A DNA stretch of 64,000 nucleotides. Source: Fluviibacter phosphoraccumulans_A. Lineage in GTDB: Bacteria > Pseudomonadota > Gammaproteobacteria > Burkholderiales > Rhodocyclaceae. The notes below the pieces were generated by a model. That model saw only the letters and a list, made by a program, of their open reading frames with translations. It was not told where the DNA came from and ran no database searches. The translations under genes and the position numbers were made by a program. Shown piece after piece: positions 44,145-53,878 of this stretch (position 1 is its first letter; every line of letters begins with the position of its first letter). Location of the stretch: the NCBI GenBank assembly GCA_036287865.1, contig CP126743.1, forward strand, positions 496,001 to 560,000. Reading direction: 5' to 3'.

Positions 44145-45158
44145 ATGTCTCGTCACTTTCTGGTCACCGGTGCCGCAGGTTTTATCGGTATGCATACGGC
44201 CATGCGCCTCCTTGAACGAGGCGATACCTTTGTGGGCTTGGATAATCTGAACGATTACTACGATCCGGCCCTCAAACAGGGCCGTCTGGAAGTGCTGGCC
44301 AAGTATCCGGGCTTCCGTTTTATCAAGGGCGATCTGGTTGATCGTGAATTGATGTCCGCTTTATTTGCCACGGAGCAGTTTGATGGCGTTGTTCATCTGG
44401 CAGCACAGGCCGGCGTGCGTTATTCCGTGACTAATCCCCACACCTATGCCGACTGTAACCTGACCGGCTTTTTGAATGTGCTGGAAGGCTGTCGCCAGAA
44501 TAAGGTTGGGCATCTGGTGTACGCCTCTAGTTCCAGCGTGTACGGCGGCAACGAAAAGATGCCGTTCTCCGAGGCAGATAGTGTGGATCACCCGGTGAGC
44601 CTTTACGCCGCCACCAAGCGCGCCAATGAGCTCATGGCACATAGCTACAGTCACCTGTATAACCTGCCCGTGACGGGGCTACGCTTCTTTACGGTGTATG
44701 GCCCTTGGGGTCGCCCGGATCAGTCGTTATTTCTGTTTGTTAGCGCCATGCTAAAGAACGAGCCGATCAAGGTGTTCAACGAAGGCAAGATGCGTCGGGA
44801 CTTTACTTATATCGACGATATCGTCGAAGGCGTAATCCGCGTGCTTGATAAGCCGGCAACGCCGGATGCCGGTTTTGATGCGCAGCATCCGCTGCCGCAT
44901 ACGGGGCGTGCGCCTTATCGTATCTTCAATATTGGTAATAGTGATCCGGTACCGCTGATGGATTTTATTGAGGCGATTGAAGCCTCGTTGGCGATGACTG
45001 CCCAGAAAAACTATCTACCCTTGCAGGCGGGAGATGTAACCGAAACCTTTGCCGATACCGGTGCGCTCGATGCCTGGGTAGGTTTCAAGCCTGCGATGAC
45101 TGTGCCTGAAGGCGTGGGGCGGTTTGTTGATTGGTACCGCGCTTATTACAAGGTTTAA
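44145..45158 (+). CDS. NAD-dependent epimerase, likely UDP-glucuronate 4-epimerase
   Basis: Extended short-chain dehydrogenase of 337 residues acting on a nucleotide sugar. It has VTGAAGFIGMHTAMRLLERGD for NAD binding, the VHLAAQAGVRYS segment, YASSSSVYGGN, the catalytic YAATKRANE pair and VYGPWGRPD. The combination AGVRYS with GPWGRPD is typical of UDP-glucuronate 4-epimerases (capsule or LPS sugar synthesis). UDP-glucose epimerase is less likely. It has no polysaccharide genes next to it. ackA follows after a 69-base gap. Confidence 0.85.
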   Translation: MSRHFLVTGAAGFIGMHTAMRLLERGDTFVGLDNLNDYYDPALKQGRLEVLAKYPGFRFIKGDLVDRELMSALFATEQFDGVVHLAAQAGVRYSVTNPHTYADCNLTGFLNVLEGCRQNKVGHLVYASSSSVYGGNEKMPFSEADSVDHPVSLYAATKRANELMAHSYSHLYNLPVTGLRFFTVYGPWGRPDQSLFLFVSAMLKNEPIKVFNEGKMRRDFTYIDDIVEGVIRVLDKPATPDAGFDAQHPLPHTGRAPYRIFNIGNSDPVPLMDFIEAIEASLAMTAQKNYLPLQAGDVTETFADTGALDAWVGFKPAMTVPEGVGRFVDWYRAYYKV

Positions 45159-45227
45159 TCAGCATTTTGTCATCAATTTGAGATCTGCCTGAGCCAGACT
45201 AAGCATTTATCTAGAATGGAAAGCATC

Positions 45228-46427
45228 ATGAATCAGCCCCTTCCCGCATTGCTTTGTTTGAATGCCGGTTCTTCCAGTGTGAAGTTTTCTCTGTATCGGG
45301 CGGGGGGTGATGATCCGGAATTTCTGTTGGGTGGCCAGATCGAGGGCATGCTGACACAACCACACTTCAAGGCAACAGATGCACAGGGTAATACGCTGAA
45401 TGAGCGCCATTGGGATCAACTCCAACGACGGTCCGAAGCGGTTGAAATCATTCTGGAGTTTGTGAAATCAGCAGCCAAAGGGTATAAGCTCGCGGCCGTG
45501 GGGCACCGGATCGTACTGGGCGGTACGGAGTTCCCGCATTCGGTGGTGGTTAATGATGCTGTCCTGGATGTGTTGGATCATTACGCGCCCATCGTGCCAA
45601 GCCACCAACCTGCCGAGATTGAGTCGATCCGTTTGTTGCGTGCCAGCCACCCTGATCTGATACAGGTGGCGTGCTTTGATTCTGCTTTTCACCGTACCAA
45701 GTCTGAAGTTGCCAATCTTTATGCGCTGCCATTAAGTTACCGCGATAAAGGTATTCGTCGTTGGGGCTTTCATGGCCTATCGTATGACTACATTAGCTCG
45801 CAATTGCCGAAGCTGTCGCCGCGTCTGGCTGCGGGCAAAACCGTCGTAATGCATCTGGGGAGCGGTGTTAGTCTGTGTGGTTTGTCTACTGGCAAAAGCG
45901 TATATACGTCGATGGGCTTTTCGCCGCTCGACGGTTTGATGATGGGCACGCGTTGTGGCTCACTCGATCCGATGATCCCGATTTATCTGATGGATCAGTA
46001 CAAGATGACGCCGGCTGCGATTGAAAAACTATTCATCAAGGAATCTGGCTTGCTCGGTGTTTCGGGCATCTCGAATGACATGCGTGATCTGGAAGTCAGT
46101 TCGGACAAGTATGCTCAGCTGGCGATCGATCTCTTTGTTTATATGTTGGCGCAGCAAACGGGTACTGCTATGGCATCGATTCAAGGGCTTGATGGCATCG
46201 TCTTTACGGCAGGGATTGGTGAGCGCTCACCATTAATTCGCGCCAAAGCTTGTGCAGCACTTGGTTGGGCTGGCATAGTCATAGATCCTGCCCTGAATGA
46301 AATCAAAAGCGGTGCAGCGCGTCGTATTTCTAGCGAGCAGAGTCAGATTGAAGTTTGGGTCATTCCAACGGATGAAGAATCAGTGATTGCCCGTGATACC
46401 TGGAAGCTATGCGCTGCAATTGGTTAA
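45228..46427 (+). CDS. ackA: Acetate kinase
   Basis: Interconverts acetyl phosphate plus ADP with acetate plus ATP. With ATG 45228 the product is 399 residues and starts MNQPLPALLCLNAGSSSVKFSL. An ATG at 45216 has weaker support. It has VGHRIVLGG, AIVPSHQPAEIESI-like sequence, GFHGLSYDYIS, VVMHLGSGVSLCGL, MGFSPLDGLMMGTRCGSLDP and FTAGIGERSP, the full acetate kinase set. No phosphotransacetylase gene lies nearby. The efflux operon begins at or just inside its 3' end. Confidence 0.94.
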   Translation: MNQPLPALLCLNAGSSSVKFSLYRAGGDDPEFLLGGQIEGMLTQPHFKATDAQGNTLNERHWDQLQRRSEAVEIILEFVKSAAKGYKLAAVGHRIVLGGTEFPHSVVVNDAVLDVLDHYAPIVPSHQPAEIESIRLLRASHPDLIQVACFDSAFHRTKSEVANLYALPLSYRDKGIRRWGFHGLSYDYISSQLPKLSPRLAAGKTVVMHLGSGVSLCGLSTGKSVYTSMGFSPLDGLMMGTRCGSLDPMIPIYLMDQYKMTPAAIEKLFIKESGLLGVSGISNDMRDLEVSSDKYAQLAIDLFVYMLAQQTGTAMASIQGLDGIVFTAGIGERSPLIRAKACAALGWAGIVIDPALNEIKSGAARRISSEQSQIEVWVIPTDEESVIARDTWKLCAAIG

Positions 46428-47911
46428 AGAGGCACCATCCATTGAATAAGTATTTGTGGCAGATTGGCTGCGGTAGTGCTATCGCTATTGCCTTAACTGC
46501 TTGTGCGCCTATGCCGGCGCTCGGCCCGGTGCCGGATGCCAAGTCACCTGATACATTTAAAAGCGCTTCGACACTTCAGGCGCCGGAAGCCAGTTGGCCA
46601 GCTGATCACTGGTGGGAAAAGTATGGCGATGCACAGCTTAATCAACTGATTGAAGAAGGTCTGGCGGGATCACCCGATTTGAAAGCGGCGCAGGCACGCC
46701 TACGACGTTCGGAAGCTCAGTCGCAGTCTGTGGGGTCAATTCTGTATCCGCAACTATCGGCCAATGGCACCGTGTTCGGTCAGGAGGCCAGTACCAATTA
46801 CATTGTGCCGGCGCCCTATACACCGCAGGGCTGGTATTCGTATGGTCAAGCCACGCTTAATTTCAGTTGGGAAATTGACTTCTGGGGTAAAAACCGTGCG
46901 GCACTTGCTGCAGCCGTGTCCGAAAGCCAGGCCCGCAGTGCCGATGTGGCACAGGCTAAGCTGATGCTCACGACATCCATTACCCGTAGCTATGCAGACC
47001 TGGCGAGACTCATGGCCGATAGGGTTACCGCTGAAAAAGCACTGGATATCCGTACTAAGACCTGGACACTGTTTGCTGAGCGGCAGAAGCAGGGTTTGGA
47101 AAACATGGGCGCAGTCAGTCAAGCCGAGGGTAAAAAGAGTCTGGCGGAAAACGACCTGGTACAGATTGATGTACGCATTGCAGAAACACGCAATCGCCTG
47201 GTTGCATTGGTGGGGGCAGGTCCTGACCGGGGCGCTCAGATCAAGCCGCCCAACAACCTGATCAAAGCAAACTATGCGCTGCCACTGGACATTGACATTA
47301 ACCTTGTCGGGCGTCGTCCGGATATTGTGGCGAGCAGGTGGCAGGCAGAAGCTAGCCAGAGTCGTATCGAACAACGTAAAGCAGCGTTTTATCCGAACGT
47401 GAATATTCTTGCTTTTGTGGGGGCGCAATCGCTGGGCATTAACAAGCTGGTTGAGTCTGGCTCGTACATAAGCAATGCAGGCCCGGCTATTTACCTGCCA
47501 TTATTTCTGGGCGGCAAGTTGCGGGCAGATCTCAAGGTAGCACGGGCTGACTATGACGAGAGCGTGGCCAATTACGAGAAGACGCTCATTCAAGCGTTGA
47601 ATGAAGTCGCCGATGTGGCGGCAGGCTTGAAGCAACTGCAAAAGCAGGTGCGCCTGGCAGATCAGAGTGTTGCAGCGCAAACCCGGGGTTTAACTGTGGC
47701 GGCGAACCGTTATAAGGGTGGTTTGGCGAATTATCTGGATGTACTGGTGGCTGAGGATGAGTTGCTCACCAGCTGGCGTGTGCAGACAGATGTGCGTACG
47801 CGTGCCTTTATTCTGGACGTAGCGCTAACCAAGGCGTTGGGTGGTGGTTACCAGATAGATCTGGCCGCTGTGCGTCAACAAGATAAAACGAGCGAGGAGT
47901 TTCCCCAATGA
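46409..47911 (+). CDS. Outer-membrane efflux lipoprotein (NodT/TolC family)
   Basis: Outer-membrane channel of a tripartite efflux pump. The lipobox LTAC lies about 33 residues into the longest frame, followed by two OEP repeats (WWEKYGDAQLNQLIEEGL, then the mirror half from LPLDIDINLVGRRPDIVASRWQAEA). ATG 46409 lies inside the ackA end. A TTG at 46442 with a good AAAGAGG site eight bases upstream may be the real start, giving 489 residues and a more compact signal peptide. The next two genes (membrane-fusion and MFS proteins) overlap in series, so the three form one operon, EmrAB-type, with its own exit channel. Confidence 0.9.
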   Translation: MRCNWLKRHHPLNKYLWQIGCGSAIAIALTACAPMPALGPVPDAKSPDTFKSASTLQAPEASWPADHWWEKYGDAQLNQLIEEGLAGSPDLKAAQARLRRSEAQSQSVGSILYPQLSANGTVFGQEASTNYIVPAPYTPQGWYSYGQATLNFSWEIDFWGKNRAALAAAVSESQARSADVAQAKLMLTTSITRSYADLARLMADRVTAEKALDIRTKTWTLFAERQKQGLENMGAVSQAEGKKSLAENDLVQIDVRIAETRNRLVALVGAGPDRGAQIKPPNNLIKANYALPLDIDINLVGRRPDIVASRWQAEASQSRIEQRKAAFYPNVNILAFVGAQSLGINKLVESGSYISNAGPAIYLPLFLGGKLRADLKVARADYDESVANYEKTLIQALNEVADVAAGLKQLQKQVRLADQSVAAQTRGLTVAANRYKGGLANYLDVLVAEDELLTSWRVQTDVRTRAFILDVALTKALGGGYQIDLAAVRQQDKTSEEFPQ

Positions 47912-48762
47912 GTCGTAAGCAACAGATCGTTAACAAGCTGGCTGAACGTAAAAAAGCCTTCTCCATCCTTGGTGGCGTGGTCGCATTGTGTACGATTGCT
48001 TTTGGCCTCTACTGGGGTTTGTATGGCTCGCGGTATGTAAGTACCGATAACGCCTATACCGCAACAGAAATCGCCCAGGTAACGCCAGAGGTAGATGGCA
48101 CCATTTTGGCAGTTCGCGTGGTCGATACCAACAGTGTCAAGGCCGGTGACATCCTTGCTGAAATTGATCCGCGTGATATGCAGGTCGCTTACGATAAAGC
48201 CAAAGCGAATTATGATCGCGCCAAAATTGATTTTGATCGTCGTAAGGCGCTGGCCGGCTCAGGTTCAGTGTCAGCCGATGAACTGACGCGTTCTGAAAAC
48301 GATCTGGCACTGACGAGTGCAAACTTTCGCGAGGCTGCACTCAATCTTGAGCGCACAACCATCAAATCACCGATCGACGGGGTAGTGGCCAAGCGCCAGG
48401 TGCAGTTAGGTCAACGAGTCCGAGCTGGCACCCCACTCATGGTAATCGTGCCATTGCACAAGCTGCATGTGGATGCCAATTTCAAGGAAAGCGAGCTGGA
48501 GAAGATCCAGGTGGGTCAGCCGGTTCGTTTGACATCGGATCTCTATGGCAGTCGTGTGGTCTATCACGGGGTTGTGGATGGATTCTCCGGTGGTACGGGG
48601 GCAGCCTTCGCGACGATTCCTGCACAGAACGCTACCGGTAACTGGATCAAAGTGGTGCAGCGTGTACCGGTACGCATCAGCCTGAAGCCGGAAGAACTGG
48701 CCGAGAACCCGCTGAGTGTGGGTGTGTCGATGCGCGTCCGCGTGGATACTCGAGCAGACTGA
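47908..48762 (+). CDS. EmrA/HlyD-type membrane-fusion protein, short
   Basis: Periplasmic adaptor linking the MFS pump to the outer-membrane channel. The 284-residue protein has one N-terminal membrane helix (about 21-41), biotinyl-lipoyl half-motifs (STDNAYTATEIAQVTPEVDGTI and IKSPIDGVVAKRQVQLGQRV) and a C-terminal beta-barrel (DANFKESELEKIQVGQPVRL). EmrA relatives have about 380-400 residues. The missing part is in the coiled-coil hairpin between the lipoyl halves, which here is only about 70 residues. The frame is intact, so a shorter adaptor is possible. ATGA overlap with the channel gene upstream, and TGATG overlap with the pump. Confidence 0.88.
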   Translation: MSRKQQIVNKLAERKKAFSILGGVVALCTIAFGLYWGLYGSRYVSTDNAYTATEIAQVTPEVDGTILAVRVVDTNSVKAGDILAEIDPRDMQVAYDKAKANYDRAKIDFDRRKALAGSGSVSADELTRSENDLALTSANFREAALNLERTTIKSPIDGVVAKRQVQLGQRVRAGTPLMVIVPLHKLHVDANFKESELEKIQVGQPVRLTSDLYGSRVVYHGVVDGFSGGTGAAFATIPAQNATGNWIKVVQRVPVRISLKPEELAENPLSVGVSMRVRVDTRAD

Positions 48763-50294
48763 TGTCTCTGGCCGAAAAGTCGCTGCAGCCACTCGCTGGC
48801 TGGCAGTTGTGGGCAGCGGCGATGTTCCTGTCCATGGCGAACCTGATCGCCATTTTAGATATGACCATTGCCAATGTCTCCGTGCTCACCATTGCGGGTG
48901 GTCTGGCAGTGACACCCACCCAGGGAACCTGGGTGATCACATCTTATGCCGTGGCCGAAGCGATTACCGTACCGCTGACTGGTTGGTTTACCCAGCGTTA
49001 TGGATCGGTGCGCGTTTTTGTCATTGCTATGGCGGCTTTTGGCTTGTGTTCAGCATTAGCTGGAATGTCAACTTCGCTGGGCTTTCTGGTCTTTGCGCGG
49101 GTGCTGCAGGGCATGGCGGGCGGGCCGTTGATGCCCTTATCGCAAACACTGCTGCTGCGTATTTTCCCGAAAGAGAAGGCCGGTGCCGCAACCGGTATCT
49201 GGGCTATGATCACGCTGGTCGGCCCGGTGCTCGGCCCAATTCTCGGTGGCTGGATTTGTGACAACTACACCTGGCCCTGGATCTTTCTGATCAATCTACC
49301 CATTGCCGCCGCGTGTGCCTGGATCTGCTGGAAGATTCTGCGACCCTATGAAACCCGCATTGTGCGTAATCCGATTAATGTGGTGGGTTTTATCCTACTC
49401 ATTATCTGGGTGGGGGCGCTGCAGATCATGCTGGATGAAGGTAAGAATCTGGATTGGTTCTCATCCAACATCATCATTGCGCTCGCCGTAACGGCGGTGG
49501 TTGGATTTGCCGCCTTCATGATCTGGGAGCTCACTGCAGAACACCCGATTGTCGATCTGCGGGTATTCTGGCACCGGGGTTTCAGCGCCGCTGTACTCAC
49601 CATCTCGCTCACCTTTGCCGGCTTCTTTGCGGCCAACGTGCTAACGCCACTCTGGTTGCAGAGCTTTATGGCCTATACGGCGACAGATGCCGGTATGACC
49701 ACGGCCTGGATCGGCATCATGGCGTTTCTGACAGCGCCGGCGGTTGCCGGTATGTCCATGAAAATGGATCCGCGCAAACTGGTATTTGTCGGTGTGCTCT
49801 GGTTGGGCATCATGACGCTGTATCGTACCGTGGCCACCACCGAGATGACCTACTGGGATGTGGCCTGGCCTTTGATGCTGCTGGGTCTGGGCATGCCTTT
49901 TTTCTTTATTCCATCAACTGCTGCGGCGTTGGCCAGCGTCGATGAGGCCGAAACTAATTCAGCGGCTGGACTGATGAACTTTATGCGGACTTTAGCCGGA
50001 GCCGTCGCTACGTCAATGGTAACATCCTACTGGGAAGATGAAATCACACGTAACCGCGCTGAACTCGTGGGGGTCATTGATCCGACTCAGATGACTTATG
50101 CCCAACTCATCGATCAGGGCATGACCACTGCACAGGCAATGGCAGTTCTGGAGCGTATGGTGACAGAACAGAGTGTGATGCTGGCAACCAACGAACTGAT
50201 GCTTGTGGTATCGTTCATACTAATTGGCTCAGCCTTTGTAATATGGCTGGTGCCTAAGCCCACGCGGACGATTGATCCATCGATTTCGCATTAG
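48762..50294 (+). CDS. EmrB/QacA-type MFS drug transporter (DHA2)
   Basis: Proton-driven exporter of 510 residues with 14 predicted membrane helices, the DHA2 pattern. It starts LAGWQLWAAAMFLSMANLIAILDMTIANVS-like with the D1 motif LDMTIANVSV and has GTWVITSYAVAEAITVPLTGW and the motif-C type sequence GPVLGPILGGWI. It forms the inner-membrane pump of the upstream NodT/EmrA operon. Substrates cannot be inferred. It ends one base before the transglutaminase remnant on the other strand. Confidence 0.92.
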   Translation: MSLAEKSLQPLAGWQLWAAAMFLSMANLIAILDMTIANVSVLTIAGGLAVTPTQGTWVITSYAVAEAITVPLTGWFTQRYGSVRVFVIAMAAFGLCSALAGMSTSLGFLVFARVLQGMAGGPLMPLSQTLLLRIFPKEKAGAATGIWAMITLVGPVLGPILGGWICDNYTWPWIFLINLPIAAACAWICWKILRPYETRIVRNPINVVGFILLIIWVGALQIMLDEGKNLDWFSSNIIIALAVTAVVGFAAFMIWELTAEHPIVDLRVFWHRGFSAAVLTISLTFAGFFAANVLTPLWLQSFMAYTATDAGMTTAWIGIMAFLTAPAVAGMSMKMDPRKLVFVGVLWLGIMTLYRTVATTEMTYWDVAWPLMLLGLGMPFFFIPSTAAALASVDEAETNSAAGLMNFMRTLAGAVATSMVTSYWEDEITRNRAELVGVIDPTQMTYAQLIDQGMTTAQAMAVLERMVTEQSVMLATNELMLVVSFILIGSAFVIWLVPKPTRTIDPSISH

Positions 50295-50295
50295 A

Positions 50296-51212
50296 TTAAA
50301 ACTTTGTTTCAGGAGTCATGGTCACGGACACCTCTAATGAGTGTTGACCACCACCGACAACAACACCTCTCAGTGGAATGACATCCGCGTAGTCTCTTCC
50401 TATCGCTAAGGTGACAAATTCATCAGTTATGGCTTTGCCGTTAGTTGGATCTAGATCTAGCCAACCATGGCCAGGACACCACGCCTCCACCCAGGCATAT
50501 GTGGCGTCTGCGCCAATCAGCCGTGGCTTCCCAGGTGCTGGGTGCGTCATGATATATCCACTGACATAGCGTGCCGGAATACCAATACTGCGTAAAGCGG
50601 CAATCATCAGTTGCGCAAAATCCTAGCACACACCACGTTTGTTTTTAAAGGCTTCAGGCAGAGGTGTGCCGACAGTCGTTGCTGTAGCGTCAAAGACAAA
50701 CTCATTTTGCATCGCTTGTGTCATGAACAGTAATTGCTCATGCAATGGTTTACCTTCGCCTAAGTGTTTCAAAGCCCACGCTTTTGATTCAGGTAATGAA
50801 GGAATCATGGGCGAATCGACTAGATAAGATGCGCAAGCCAGTGCGAATTCGGTTCCCTGGATGTCGGCGGGCTCGAAACTGCGTCGTGCCAGGCTTTTGC
50901 CATGCCAGAGGGGGCTGCTTGCTGGCCATGCTGGGCTATCAACAGTCACATCTATTCGCGACTGAACATTGAGTAATCGATGTGGCAATGTAATGGCAAA
51001 GTCACGATAGCTATTGCCAAAAAAATCAACGCCCTGGGTTGATTCTGCCAAAGGCTGGTTGATGGTAATTGTGGCGTTGTGGACGGACTGGTGATTAAGG
51101 TTACTCGGTAGCAGATGTGCACGATGGCGTGCATTCGTTACCGAATAGGCGTAGCATACTCGGTTTCATGTACAACACGATATCGTTTGCGGGAGTTTAA
51201 GTTATTAGCCAT
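50296..51212 (-). pseudogene. Transglutaminase-like cysteine peptidase family protein, degraded
   Basis: Two intact pieces of the bacterial transglutaminase-like family separated by lesions. ATG 51212 opens MANNLNSRKRYRVVHETEY and hits TAA near 51142. A frame change there restores the family N-domain (VTNARHRAHLLPSNL, VDFFGNSYRDFAITLPH) down to the catalytic-Cys motif RGVC, immediately followed by TAG at 50625-50623, where relatives have Gln. The last part (DFAQL, IPARYVSGYIM, AWVEAWCPGHGWLDLDPTN) follows in the same frame. In the expected SHAWVE motif the catalytic His is Tyr (TAT for CAT). Every substitution fits a C-to-T change. It is the second gene of an operon with the ATP-grasp/alpha-E gene upstream. 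Confidence 0.8.
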
Positions 51213-51220
51213 GAGTGACT

Positions 51221-53016
51221 TTAAACAGAAACAGCTGGTTCGCTGACGTTAAAGTAACGTGTGGCAAGCAAATCATTGAGAGCGGAAGTTTCCTGAGACA
51301 GGATTGAGAAAGTAGCACGCAATTCGGTTAAATCAGGAAGGCCTCCGATAGCCCATTCTGTCAGCTGAATGCCACCTTGCTCTAATCCTACAATGGCACT
51401 ACCCGCATCAGACCCAAGACGCTGCAATGCCTGCTGCACGCCTTCGATTTGGAACCTTAAGGAGCGCGGATTGGTTGCATCGAGCAAAACGATACGGCGC
51501 ATAGCACGCCAACTGGCAAGACCGGTAGTCTGGCTGTGAAATGAACCAGAAGAATCGGTTAAATCCAGAAGCCAATCGAGCGGCTGGTTCATTTCGTTGC
51601 TAGCAGCGACTGACGCATCACCTTACAGTAGTTGTGCAACGACTATATCCAGTGCTTTTGACAGCAACTGTAATCGTTCTATACGCCGACCTAAGGATAA
51701 AAAGCGCCAACCGGCATCCCGGTTCATAGTGTCAAGGGAAAATCCGGACAAAGTTGTTATGCCTGAAACCGCTCGATCTAGCCAGACCAGAGTTGGACCC
51801 AGCGTTAATTCAGCCGACATCGCCGGATCATTGACGAGACGATTCATCGCACGCCAGTGGTCATGGGAAATTCTGTCACGTAATGAAAATCCAACGCGCC
51901 CGAGTTCATGCAATGTTTGAGATAGTCCCTGAGGGTGTGACGGATTTGCTGCGCAACTGATGAGAGATTCGACAGAAATCTGGGCGGGATCTTTGCAACC
52001 AGAGGGGAGCGTGATGAGTCCGTATGACCAAGCGAGCTGATGCAATGCGGTTAGGCTATTGCGACGTCCATGGTGTAGCCGTTCACTTAAAGCAAGCCGC
52101 AAAAGGCGTGCAATACCCTCAGCCCGTTCGGTGTAGCGGCCCATCCAGAATAGATTTTCTGCAACGCGCGATGGTACGCCGGTATAAATAACAGGGGCGG
52201 CAACATCCGTTTCACGCTCATTTAATACCAGTTCGTCGCTAATACCCGACTGTAAGACCCAGGTGTCTTTTGATGCGCTGCCTCGCTGCATGGAGACAAT
52301 TCGAGCATCACGTTGAGATTCGACCCGGGTTAGCCCTCCGGGCATGATTTCATACCCCTGTTCGGTAGCAACTGCGTAAGCACGCAAACCTACTGAACGT
52401 GCATCGATTTGTAATGCACCCGGACGTCGATTAAGAACGGGGGCTTGTGAAAGTCGGACCCATTCTTGAGCGACATACTTATCCGGACGACTCGATCTGT
52501 TCGAGTAGCGCATCACGCGCTTCTATACTAAGGTCTTGTCCGAAGATTGGTGCAAAATCACCAATGCCCTGTACTGATTTAATGACCAGATCTTCCAGGT
52601 TGGACCGGACATAATTCATGGCAGCAGCTTCACCACACCACCAGGTGCCTACTGATGGGAGTGCAAGTTCTTCACCTAGCAGAAATCGGCAAGCAGCGGG
52701 CAAAAAGCCCTGTAGTGCAGCCGACTCAACGACACCACTACCCAATGCATTTGCTAACAATACGGTGCCGCGTCGAGCGGCAATCTGTAAGGCCAGCAAC
52801 ACCTAAGGCAGAATCGCTTCGCAGCTCGAGTGGGTCGCAATAAGCATCATCCTGCCGGCGAAGAATGGCATGAACGCGCTGAAGACCGCTAATGGTTCTA
52901 AGCCAGATAAAACCATCCCGCACGGTCAGATCGCCACCCTCAACCAGTGGGAAACCCAGGTACCGTGCCAATAGTCTATGTTCGTAGTAAGTCTCGTTGA
53001 GGGGTCCCGGTGTGAG
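51221..53016 (-). pseudogene. Circularly permuted ATP-grasp / alpha-E fusion protein, degraded
   Basis: The minus strand from the insertion-sequence border reads LTPGPLNETYYEHRLLARYL, then GGDLTVRDGFIWLRT and ELRSDSALGVAG, the type-2 ATP-grasp (DUF404/407) middle. A frame change near 52800 leads to ANALGSGVVESAAL, LPSVGTWWCGE and DLVIKSVQG. A second near 52500 leads to YVAQEWVRLSQAP, IDARSVGLRAYAV, then the alpha-E domain (RVAENLFWMGRYTERAEGIA, HMNR-type helices, RRIERLQLLSKALDIVVAQLL). In-frame TAA at 51625-51623 interrupts alpha-E, which then finishes at 51221. The first part of the ATP-grasp domain is lost at the insertion sequence. Relatives are fusions of about 800-850 residues linked to transglutaminase genes; function is poorly known. 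Confidence 0.82.
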
Positions 53017-53780
53017 CGCTGTATTCAGATTGTTGGTTGATGAATTATTATATCATTTTTACCTAAATGCTAAGTGAGAGCGAAGATGGATAGCCAGTCC
53101 TTTCAAAAACTTGTGAACGAACTGGAAGGTCTGACACCAACGCAGCGCGAAGCGCTGATGACCCGAGTGAGAACGCTCGCGGATCACGACGATAGTCAGC
53201 GACTAATCGATGAGCGACTTGGTGGTCAGATTCATTGCCCTCACTGTGCAAATGATGCCATTGTGAAATTTGGTAAGCTGCGGGGGCAGCAACGCTAAAA
53301 AGAGATCCCCCGTTCACCAAAAAAGCGGGGCGGTCCAGATAAGGACATGCCAGCAACAAAGAGGGTGCCTGTGCTGGTTGCAATGCAACGTGGCAGTCGC
53401 TTAACCCATGACTGTGTGTTGGATTCCGTCAATGCCTTTGCTTTGACGGCGGCATTACGTCCCGCATTGAGCAAAGATGCGGTACTCAGCAGCGATGGCA
53501 ACCCTGGCTATGGTGTCGCCGCAAGAACTCTTGGTATTGAGTCTGGCTAGTTATCATGGCCCAGGTGGAACGGAATCTTGGCATGTACAGAACGTCAACG
53601 CCTATGACAGCCGCCTAAGAACCTGGATGGTGCGATTCAAAGGCGTCGCCACCAAGTATCTGCACAATTACCTCGGGTGGCGTCGATTCATTGATCGCTT
53701 TCGCGACAATGTCACTGCACAGCAGTTCCTGTTTCATGCGCTACGAACTGAGTACGTCAACTTATAATCTGAATACAGCG
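53017..53780 (+). mobile_element. Defective IS1595-like insertion sequence, copy 2
   Basis: Same length (764 bases), inverted repeats and internal lesions as the copy at 9002-9765, in the same orientation; I found no difference between them in the stretches compared. Left repeat 53017-53031, right repeat 53766-53780. It cuts the ATP-grasp/alpha-E gene on the left. On the right it abuts about 14 codons (FTGADFSLNGG-type) of another gene's end. No 8-base target duplication is seen, so deletion or recombination followed insertion here too. Confidence 0.85.
53086..53775 (+). pseudogene. IS1595-type transposase, inactivated (copy 2)
   Basis: Carries exactly the lesions of copy 1: zinc-ribbon N-terminus ending GQQR at 53298, absence of about 100 residues including the helix-turn-helix and first catalytic Asp, a middle piece to 53550, a frame change, and the C-terminal piece ending near 53767. 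Because the two copies share their defects, the damaged form itself was duplicated, which needs transposase supplied in trans or a recombination event. Confidence 0.8.
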
Positions 53781-53826
53781 TCTTTACCGGTGCGGACTTC
53801 TCGCTGAACGGTGGTATCCATATGTA
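53781..53826 (+). pseudogene. C-terminal tail of a lost gene
   Basis: Directly after the insertion sequence the plus strand reads VFTGADFSLNGGIHM and stops at TAA 53824-53826. The composition suggests the last strand of an outer-membrane or secreted beta protein. A terminator follows at once. Too short to identify. Confidence 0.3.
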
Positions 53827-53847
53827 ATCGGTTTTACCGGTTACAGT

Positions 53848-53878
53848 AAAACGGCTCGCTCAGGCGGGCCGTTTTTAT
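53848..53878 (+). terminator. Terminator after the gene remnant
   Basis: An 11-base stem with one G-U type pair (53848-53858 with 53864-53874), a TCAGG-type loop and a T run (TTTTTATT). It also lies at the end of the minus-strand DUF1841 gene and may act in both directions. Confidence 0.8.
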
